Source: RGIG2041 sp045532715 (GTDB lineage Bacteria > Bacillota > Clostridia > UBA1381 > UMGS1253). Taken from it: a stretch of DNA of 37,594 bases. The DNA lies in assembly GCA_045532715.1 (NCBI GenBank), contig JAZSGM010000125.1, forward strand, positions 1 to 37,594. Direction: 5' to 3'. The notes beneath the pieces are model-generated. The model worked only from the letters and a program-made list of their open reading frames with translations, did no database searches and had not been told where the DNA came from. The translations under genes and the position numbers were made by a program. This document shows positions 31,978-37,594 of this stretch, piece by piece. Each line of letters opens with the position of its first letter. The stretch's first letter is position 1.

Positions 31978-32962
31978 ACAATCTGATTTTTTCATCCTCT
32001 TTATGCAGCTTACGGTATTCGTGTGGCGACATATGAAAACGCGCCCGGAATGCATGATAGAAATAGGTGCTGTTTTCATAGCCGACTGCCTGCATAATCT
32101 CCTGCACGGTCATATCTGTTTCAAGCAAATAAATCAGAGTTTGTCTGAACCTTTGCCGCAAAACAAGGTCTAAAAACCGCGCACCTGTGCGCTTTTTTAT
32201 AATTTTGCTCATTGAGGAGACCGAGTGATGCATTTTTTCGGCAAAATTCGTCAGGCTCGCATCACGGTAATGGTTGCGGATATACTGCAACGCGGCAGAT
32301 ACCAATAACTCCTCATAGTCCTGCGCGGAATCTGCGCCGATGGTATCCATATTGTTGGACAGATGCAGAAAAATCAGTCCCATCGTTACCTGGTTGATTG
32401 TATCGTCACGTCGCGCATCCGACAAAAGGGATTCCGTGATATTTTCCATCAGATTTTCAATTGCGCGGTTTCCGCCACAATGAAAATGTAAATACTGTGC
32501 CGCGCCCGACTCTAACGCAAGTGCACCGATCAGGAATTCCTCCAAGGCACCGCCGCCGTCCTTCTTGAGCATCACAAGCGGTGTGTCAAAAAACGCCGGC
32601 AAGATAATAAAATTCAATCCGATATCGTTTTTGGACGCCTTTTTCACTGCATGTCTGACATGCTGATTCATAAACAGCAAATCACCGCTGTGCATGGTAA
32701 TTTCCCGCCCATCAATGACATGCGTAATTGTGCCGCTGCAGACATACATCACTTCCACATAATTATGTCCGTGCAACGGAAAATCCGCAAAGCGGGTATG
32801 GGGACGAACCGTGATATAGTCACCGATTGACAGCAATTTTTCCGATTCCACCTCAAAAGCAGTATGGTCGGTGTACAACTGCCAATCAATACTTTTTCCG
32901 TCTAATATCCCCTGTTCCTCCGGCGAAATTTCCCGAAGTGCACAAAGTAATGATTCACGCAC
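31976..32962 (-). CDS. AraC-family transcriptional regulator, candidate rhamnose regulator
   Basis: A 328-residue regulator. The N-terminal cupin carries HTRFADFPLHGHNYVEVMYV near 55-75 and MHSGDLLFMNQHVRHAV, a metal/ligand-type cupin. The C-terminal part has two helix-turn-helix motifs: FAEKMHHSVSSMSKIIKKRT, then VQEIMQAVGYENSTYFYHAF, ending in MSPHEYRKLH. AGGAGG is 8 bases before the GTG at 32960-32962, which I take as start; the GTG at 32969-32971 lies inside the ribosome site. It is in line with rhaA on the same strand but separated by a terminator and a promoter. RhaS/RhaR are AraC proteins, so control of rhaA is a fair inference. Confidence 0.9.
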   Translation of the reverse strand: MRESLLCALREISPEEQGILDGKSIDWQLYTDHTAFEVESEKLLSIGDYITVRPHTRFADFPLHGHNYVEVMYVCSGTITHVIDGREITMHSGDLLFMNQHVRHAVKKASKNDIGLNFIILPAFFDTPLVMLKKDGGGALEEFLIGALALESGAAQYLHFHCGGNRAIENLMENITESLLSDARRDDTINQVTMGLIFLHLSNNMDTIGADSAQDYEELLVSAALQYIRNHYRDASLTNFAEKMHHSVSSMSKIIKKRTGARFLDLVLRQRFRQTLIYLLETDMTVQEIMQAVGYENSTYFYHAFRARFHMSPHEYRKLHKEDEKIRL

Positions 32963-32987
32963 ACAGACCACCTCCTTTTCTATTCTT

Positions 32988-33017
32988 ATAATAATAGAAG
33001 GGGATGGTTTTTGTCAA
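32988..33017 (-). promoter_or_regulatory. Promoter of the rhaA-adjacent AraC gene
   Basis: TTGACA (33012-33017) and TATTAT (32988-32993) on the minus strand, spacer 18 bases. It starts a few bases beyond the stop codon of the upstream membrane-protein gene. Confidence 0.6.
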
Positions 33018-33023
33018 GAAAAG

Positions 33024-33473
33024 TTATTTTTTCTTTTTCTTGCGTCTGTGCTTATCCCGCTTTTCCGGTACAGTCTGTCCCGCAACCCCACCAATGCCAC
33101 CCGCCATCGTGCCGATGAGCATAAATATTGCCGTACGCACCGAAAAGTCAAAGTCGCGAATCCAAATCATCGAAAAAGCATATAAAAGCACCCAATAGCA
33201 TACGCCGACTGCCGCGCCCAATACAAATCCGTGTCCATGCGCTCCCTTACCCGTAAGCCTTGCACCAAAAAACAGCGAAAGCAGTGCGCACACCGTTGCA
33301 ACGGGCACAACCCATTTATCATCCACGCCGCCCCAATACACAACCGCTGCAAATACGGCAACTGCAATCCATGTGCCCGCAAAGGCCATAAACAGTGAAA
33401 GCAGAATACGGAGCAGCAGAGACCTCCACACCGGCGTTGCTTCCTTTTGAACAGCAGTATTCAAACCAGACAT
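33024..33473 (-). CDS. TIGR04086-like small membrane protein
   Basis: A 149-residue protein with four hydrophobic segments (about 20-40, 50-66, 78-95, 115-135, counted from the chosen start), a Gly-rich third and fourth helix (IGTMAGGIGGVAG) and a very basic tail ending in six Lys/Arg-rich residues. This size, topology and place next to yajC match the clostridial TIGR04086 membrane family of unknown function. The ATG at 33471-33473 follows the T run of the yajC terminator directly and has no proper ribosome site. A GTG at 33429-33431 preceded by AAAAGGA is an alternative start (about 135 residues). The longer frame reaching into yajC is not credible. Confidence 0.8.
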   Translation of the reverse strand: MSGLNTAVQKEATPVWRSLLLRILLSLFMAFAGTWIAVAVFAAVVYWGGVDDKWVVPVATVCALLSLFFGARLTGKGAHGHGFVLGAAVGVCYWVLLYAFSMIWIRDFDFSVRTAIFMLIGTMAGGIGGVAGQTVPEKRDKHRRKKKKK

Positions 33474-33514
33474 AAAAAAACATCCGAACACAGTATCACT
33501 ATACTGTATTCGGA
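33474..33514 (-). terminator. Terminator-like hairpin between yajC and the small membrane-protein gene
   Basis: TCCGAACACAGTAT (33483-33496) and ATACTGTATTCGGA (33501-33514) form a 14-bp stem with one G-U pair on the minus-strand RNA, followed by TG and seven T. The T run ends at the next gene's ATG, so this may be an attenuator as well as the yajC terminator. Confidence 0.82.
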
Positions 33515-33525
33515 GACCTTGTGTT

Positions 33526-33879
33526 TTATTCTGCTGTTTTTTCATCAGCCGGCGCTTCAAGTTCTTCTGCCGGGGCAGCCTCTTCCTTCACATCTGCCTT
33601 CTTAACAACATCACGCACTGCCCACTTCGAAAAGCGGATGATGCTCTGTTCGTTTGCGTTACCTGTTTTACCGGTCTGCAGGAAAATTTCATCTTCCTTT
33701 ACCTTGACAATCTTGCCGATAATACCGCCAATGGTGGTAATTACATCGCCAACGGCAAGTGCTGCAAGCATTTCCTTTGTTTCTTTTTCCTTCTTGCGTT
33801 GCGGACGAATCATCATAAAATACATGATTGCAAACATCACAATCAGCAATACAAACGGCTGAAATGCATTCGGGTTCAT
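33526..33879 (-). CDS. yajC: Preprotein translocase subunit YajC
   Basis: YajC is a single-pass membrane partner of the SecDF complex. The 117-residue protein has one N-terminal helix (FVLLIVMFAIMYFMMI) followed by the family motif RPQRKKEKE and LAVGDVITTIGGIIGKIVKV. A Glu/Ala/Pro-rich acidic tail ends the protein. GGAGA precedes the ATG. secD and secF, often downstream in other bacteria, are not in this window. Confidence 0.95.
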   Translation of the reverse strand: MNPNAFQPFVLLIVMFAIMYFMMIRPQRKKEKETKEMLAALAVGDVITTIGGIIGKIVKVKEDEIFLQTGKTGNANEQSIIRFSKWAVRDVVKKADVKEEAAPAEELEAPADEKTAE

Positions 33880-33940
33880 AATTATCTCTCCATTCTGCCG
33901 CTTTGCGGCTTTTTATTCTATGTTTTACAACATCTCCATA

Positions 33941-33969
33941 ATTATACAACACTTCCGCGCCTTTTGCAA
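33941..33969 (-). promoter_or_regulatory. Promoter of yajC
   Basis: TTGCAA (33964-33969) and TATAAT (33941-33946) on the minus strand with a 17-base spacer. The leader of about 55 bases contains a small GCCGC-AAA-GCGGC hairpin (33897-33909) close to the ribosome site. Confidence 0.72.
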
Positions 33970-34001
33970 GATAAAAAACGAAAAAAGGCAACGCATTCAA
34001 A

Positions 34002-34031
34002 TTGACACCTGCCGCTTGTCTGTGGTAGAAT
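34002..34031 (+). promoter_or_regulatory. Promoter of the stalk-domain protein gene
   Basis: TTGACA (34002-34007) and TAGAAT (34026-34031), spacer 18 bases. It is divergent from the yajC promoter; the two -35 boxes are 32 bases apart. Confidence 0.7.
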
Positions 34032-34065
34032 AAGTTGAATATTGCTTCATAAGGGGGGCAACAAC

Positions 34066-35442
34066 TTGAAAAGAGTTTTTTATCTGCTGCTTGCATTTCT
34101 GATGCTGTGTGCAAACATATCCTACGCAGAAGATTATCTGCATTTTACCTCCGGTTCAATGCAATTAACCAATGCAATTGATACCGAAAATCTCGCAAAG
34201 CTCGGCAACATATATTATGCAACCGACACACAGGGCACACTTTTAATGACGCAGGTATTCACCAGCTGGCTGCCTGTGGGCGGCGCTCCTGCAAATGCAC
34301 GAATCATTTCCAATCACCGTGCGGATGCAGACAAACTTCTGGTTTATTCCGGCTCAATGTTATATGTTAGCTACGATGGGGCAACCTTTTCCCATGTAAA
34401 AACCTTTGCATCCGATACTGTATTGCGTTTCACCTGCGGTTTATATACTGCGGCGCACAAAACAGATGAAGGCTTTTCACTTGACTACAGCTTTGACGGT
34501 GTAACCTGGTACAGCTTCGAAACGCCTTTAACCGCTTCTGCATTCACCGTGCTTGCCATTGATGAAAACCGAATTGTTTTAAAAAATCTGCAGACAGCAA
34601 CCGGTAGCCACGATGTGCTTTTAAACAAAAGCACGCCGGAAACCTGCATATTTTTTACAAACCTTGTCTACGATGTCCAAACCGCCCTTCTGGTTGAAAG
34701 TCCGGACTACACAGGCGCAGAGCTGATTTATGCAAGCCGGACGGCGCCCGGGAAATTTCTCTATGTCTACAGCGCGCCGGCATCCAACGGCTATACCTAT
34801 CAGGTTGTCCGCACACAAAACGGAAGTCTGATCGGCAGTAGCGCTGTAACGGCAAGTGCTGATATGCAGCTGTATGTTTATGCAGATACACTCTGTCTTG
34901 CACAAAACGGCAAAAGCTTAAACTTAATCAACAACGGCGGTGATTGGATACAGGTATCAGATGATATCGCGTTTCCGCTCATCAGAAGTGCATATAACTT
35001 AACCGGTGACGTATTTTTTGACACCGGCTACACCACGCAATACTATTGCCGCAATACGACACCGATGCCTCTTGACCGTTCAGGAATAGAAGTCGTGTTA
35101 AACGGACGCTGTCTTGCATTTGACAGTGAACCTCAAATTATGAACAACCGCACAATGGTACCGGTTCGTGCCATTGCCGAAGCGCTCGGCTACACTGTTT
35201 CCTTCAACGAAGCCACGCGCGAAATCTGTTTGAAAAGTGTGGATGGCGTTTGCCTTTATATGACACTTGGCAAGCTGACTGCCCGGAAGGTGTGGGCAGA
35301 CGGTGTCAGCGCAAACTTCACTTTAGACGCCAGCCCCGTGATTGTCAATGACCGCACCTTGGTTCCGCTTCGTTTTGTCAGCGAAAACTTAGATTTAAGT
35401 GCACGTTGGATTGAAGCAACAAAAACAGTCGTACTACAATAA
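34066..35442 (+). CDS. Secreted protein with C-terminal copper-amine-oxidase-N (stalk) domain
   Basis: A 458-residue exported protein starting at a TTG: AAGGGGGG lies 7 bases before TTG 34066-34068 and the product then begins with a clean signal peptide (KRVFYLLLAFLMLCANISYA, cleavage before EDY). An in-frame TTG at 34042 lacks a ribosome site. Residues about 25-340 are beta-rich, with Trp/Tyr/Gly repeats resembling sialidase-like or propeller blades (SYDGATF, SFDGVTWYSF), but no catalytic motif is seen. The last 115 residues are two copies of the stalk domain: MNNRTMVPVRAIAEALGY and VNDRTLVPLRFVSENLDL. Such domains are common in clostridial surface proteins. Function unknown. Confidence 0.85.
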   Translation: MKRVFYLLLAFLMLCANISYAEDYLHFTSGSMQLTNAIDTENLAKLGNIYYATDTQGTLLMTQVFTSWLPVGGAPANARIISNHRADADKLLVYSGSMLYVSYDGATFSHVKTFASDTVLRFTCGLYTAAHKTDEGFSLDYSFDGVTWYSFETPLTASAFTVLAIDENRIVLKNLQTATGSHDVLLNKSTPETCIFFTNLVYDVQTALLVESPDYTGAELIYASRTAPGKFLYVYSAPASNGYTYQVVRTQNGSLIGSSAVTASADMQLYVYADTLCLAQNGKSLNLINNGGDWIQVSDDIAFPLIRSAYNLTGDVFFDTGYTTQYYCRNTTPMPLDRSGIEVVLNGRCLAFDSEPQIMNNRTMVPVRAIAEALGYTVSFNEATREICLKSVDGVCLYMTLGKLTARKVWADGVSANFTLDASPVIVNDRTLVPLRFVSENLDLSARWIEATKTVVLQ

Positions 35443-35461
35443 AAATAAAGTGTCCGCAAAT

Positions 35462-35495
35462 AAAAAGACGATGTTCATTGAACATCGTCTTTTTT
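35462..35495. terminator. Bidirectional terminator between the stalk-domain gene and rpoC
   Basis: GACGATGTTC (35467-35476) pairs with GAACATCGTC (35480-35489) around ATT, with A and T runs on the two sides. It closes both convergent units, and rpoC therefore ends its operon here. Confidence 0.9.
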
Positions 35496-35506
35496 GATTC
35501 TGTACC

Positions 35507-37594
35507 TTAGCCAATCAGCTCGCTGCTTTTTGCAAATGCTGCATCAAATGCATCGCTCATTGCTGTGCTCTCGCCCTCGGCGCGAACATCAATGTCACGG
35601 TAAAGGCTCATACCGGTACCTGCCGGAACAAGCTTACCGATGATAACATTTTCCTTCAGACCGAGCAGCGGGTCAACCTTACCCTTGATTGCAGCTTCCG
35701 TAAGAACACGTGTTGTTTCCTGGAAGGAAGCGGCAGACAGGAAGGAATCCGTTGCAAGGGATGCCTTGGTGATACCAAGCAGAACAACACTTGCCGTTGC
35801 TTCTGTCTTACCCTCAGCTCTTGCCTTTTCATTGGCAGCCTCAAGCTCAAACATATCAATCAGGCTACCCATCAGAAGATCGGTTTCACCCGGCTCTTCC
35901 ACCTTCACCTTACGCATCATCTGACGCGCAATAACCTCGATATGCTTATCAGAAATATCAACACCCTGCAGGCGGTATACTCTCTGCACTTCCTGTGTCA
36001 GGTAGCTCTGTACCGCATCTGCGCCCTTGATTTTCAGAATATCGTGCGGGTTGATGGAACCGGAGGTCAACGGCTGACCTGCTTCGATTTCTTCACCCTC
36101 TGTTACCTTGATTCTCGCATCGTACGGAATCATATAGGTCTGGGTTTCTGCAATTGTGTCGTTGGTCACCGTAATTTCACGACGCTTCTTGTTTTCAGAG
36201 ATGCTTACCTTACCTGCAATCTCGGAAACAATTGCAACGCCCTTCGGCTTTCTTGCCTCAAACAATTCCTCGACACGCGGCAGACCCTGCGTAATATCGT
36301 CACCGGCAACACCACCACTATGGAATGTACGCATCGTCAGCTGTGTACCCGGCTCACCGATGGACTGTGCAGCGATAATACCAACAGCTTCACCTACCGG
36401 AACCGGATCACCGGTTGCGAGGTTTGCGCCATAGCAGTGTGCACAAACACCGACCGGAGACTTACAGGTAAGAATGCTGCGGATACATACTTCCTTCACG
36501 CCTGCATCCAGAATCTTAGCAACCTCATCGTCACCCATGAGCACGCCCTTGGCAACGATAACTTCGCCTGTTTCCGGATGGATTACATCCTCGTGTGTAT
36601 ATCTGCCTAAAAGTCTGTCCTTGAGCGGCTCGATTTCTTCCTTGCCGTCTACAATTGCGCTGACAATCATACCCTTTGTGGTTCCACAGTCTTCTTCGCG
36701 GATGATAACATCCTGGCTGACGTCAACCAGACGACGTGTGAGGTAACCGGAGTCGGCAGTACGCAACGCTGTATCGGCAAGACCTTTACGCGCACCGTGT
36801 GTGGAAATGAAATACTCAAGTACGTTCAGACCTTCACGGAAGTTTGCACGAATCGGAATTTCCACCGCCTTACCGGAGGTGTTTGCCATAAGACCACGCA
36901 TACCTGCCAGCTGACGAATCTGGTTTACGCTACCGCGGGCACCGGAATGTGCCATCATGTAAATCGGGTTCAGCGCATCAAGGTTATCCATCAATGCCTT
37001 CGTAACCTTATCACTGGTTTCTGTCCAAACCTTAATAATCGCATCGTATCTTTCATTGTCATTCAGCATACCGCGACGGTACTGCTTTGTAATCTTATCA
37101 ACCTGTTCTTCTGCTTCTGCAAGGTACTGCTTCTTTTCTTCCGGTACCTTGATATCGTCTACGCTGACGGTGATTGCACCCTGCGTAGAGAACTTGAAGC
37201 CCAAAGACTTAATATCGTCAAGCACGGTTGCTGTCTCGGTAAAGCCGTGTACACGGATACATCTGTCGATGATAATACCGAGCTGCTTTTTCGTTGCCAG
37301 CTTTGTAAACTCAAGCTCGAACGCATTGTCCGGGTTGCTTCTGTCTACAAAACCGAGATCCTGCGGCAGTTTTTCATTAAAGATCAACTGACCGATGGTC
37401 GCATTGATGGTTTTATGCTTCTTCTCGCCGTCGATTTCCTTTTCTACACGCACCTTAATCTTTGCATGCAGGGATATAACGCCGTTTCTGTATGCCATCA
37501 TTGCTTCATCCATACTGGAGAATACTTTACCTTCACCCGGCTCGCCATCCTTAACAAGTGTCAGGTAGTAGCTACCCAATACCATATCCTGTGT
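35507..37594 (-). CDS. rpoC: DNA-directed RNA polymerase beta' subunit, C-terminal part (cut by window edge)
   Basis: The last 695 residues of beta' are visible; the N-terminal clamp and the catalytic NADFDGD lie beyond 37594. The bridge helix and trigger loop are present: MAHSGARGSVNQIRQLAGMRG, then NVLEYFISTHGARKGLADTA and TADSGYLTRRLVDV. The second zinc site has its cysteines in EEDCGTT and CKSPVGVCAHC. AAQSIGEPGTQLTMRTFHSGG and VEELFEARKPKG are conserved later blocks. The protein ends SSELIG, and the terminator follows within 12 bases. Nothing looks abnormal. Confidence 0.98.
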   Translation of the reverse strand, partial: TQDMVLGSYYLTLVKDGEPGEGKVFSSMDEAMMAYRNGVISLHAKIKVRVEKEIDGEKKHKTINATIGQLIFNEKLPQDLGFVDRSNPDNAFELEFTKLATKKQLGIIIDRCIRVHGFTETATVLDDIKSLGFKFSTQGAITVSVDDIKVPEEKKQYLAEAEEQVDKITKQYRRGMLNDNERYDAIIKVWTETSDKVTKALMDNLDALNPIYMMAHSGARGSVNQIRQLAGMRGLMANTSGKAVEIPIRANFREGLNVLEYFISTHGARKGLADTALRTADSGYLTRRLVDVSQDVIIREEDCGTTKGMIVSAIVDGKEEIEPLKDRLLGRYTHEDVIHPETGEVIVAKGVLMGDDEVAKILDAGVKEVCIRSILTCKSPVGVCAHCYGANLATGDPVPVGEAVGIIAAQSIGEPGTQLTMRTFHSGGVAGDDITQGLPRVEELFEARKPKGVAIVSEIAGKVSISENKKRREITVTNDTIAETQTYMIPYDARIKVTEGEEIEAGQPLTSGSINPHDILKIKGADAVQSYLTQEVQRVYRLQGVDISDKHIEVIARQMMRKVKVEEPGETDLLMGSLIDMFELEAANEKARAEGKTEATASVVLLGITKASLATDSFLSAASFQETTRVLTEAAIKGKVDPLLGLKENVIIGKLVPAGTGMSLYRDIDVRAEGESTAMSDAFDAAFAKSSELIG

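Noticed and set aside
32972..33879. A six-cysteine SCIFF peptide and radical-SAM maturase next to yajC
   Set aside because: In Clostridia this pair can lie near yajC and the TIGR04086-type gene, so I looked for it. The gaps here are too small and no Cys-rich frame is present.
33897..33909. GC hairpin followed by T on the plus strand as a terminator
   Set aside because: No plus-strand gene ends there. On the minus strand it lies in the yajC leader and is not followed by a T run.
1..37594. CRISPR array, tRNA or rRNA genes, phage or defence genes
   Set aside because: I saw no spaced identical repeats, no cloverleaf-like sequence, and no nuclease, methylase or phage protein among the credible genes.

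Overview
The window looks like a chromosome segment of a low-to-moderate G+C Gram-positive bacterium of the class Clostridia, probably an uncultured gut or anaerobic lineage. The evidence is the hprK/murB/rapZ/whiA cluster, a DnaE1-type polymerase, a short HisG with HisZ, a TrpR-like YerC-family regulator leading a his operon, an S-layer-homology (SLH) protein, a copper-amine-oxidase-N 'stalk' protein, and strong AGGAGG ribosome sites. I see no tRNA, rRNA, CRISPR array, phage or defence locus. No gene-free stretch exceeds 300 bases; the longest (about 190 bases) holds two divergent promoters.

Layout. 1-141 is the left end of an IS3-like insertion sequence whose transposase runs off the window. 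164-10212 (minus strand) is a long housekeeping operon read from one good promoter at 10263-10291: hprK, a ROK glucokinase, murB, rapZ, whiA, dnaE, a 65-residue protein, pfkA and pgsA, with a second promoter after dnaE. It joins carbon-state sensing (HprK, RapZ), glycolysis entry (GlcK, Pfk), wall and lipid synthesis (MurB, PgsA), division control (WhiA) and replication (DnaE). yvcK, usual between rapZ and whiA, is absent. 10385-14529 holds a large SLH surface protein with an acidic Pro/Glu tail and an EamA-type exporter, each with its own promoter and terminator.

14612-16868 is a divergent pair: an AraC regulator and a cytoplasmic GH30 glycosidase. The intergenic region has a direct repeat spaced 21 bp that overlaps both predicted -35 boxes. 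16907-25526 (minus) is a complete histidine operon in the order hisR-like, hisZ, G, D, C, B, H, A, F, IE, K. It is tightly packed, with a 103-bp imperfect palindrome between hisH and hisA. Its leader is too short for a T-box, so control by the TrpR-like protein is the simplest model.

25685-30575 is an amino-sugar locus: a NagB-like protein, NagA and a GcnA-like GH20 hexosaminidase, divergent from an AraC regulator. The NagB-like protein lacks the catalytic Asp and the usual phosphate loop. 30618-32962 is a stand-alone L-rhamnose isomerase behind its AraC regulator. 33024-33879 holds yajC and a small membrane protein. 34066-35442 is a secreted stalk-domain protein, and 35507 to the window end is the C-terminal half of rpoC.

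Overall this is mostly ordinary core genome with three small sugar-utilisation islands. I found no convincing new multi-gene system. The items best worth a second look are the palindromic element in the his operon, the atypical NagB, the two AraC repeat arrays, the hairpin over the transposase ribosome site, and the terminator abutting the start of the gene after yajC. Promoter, operator and terminator calls were made by eye.
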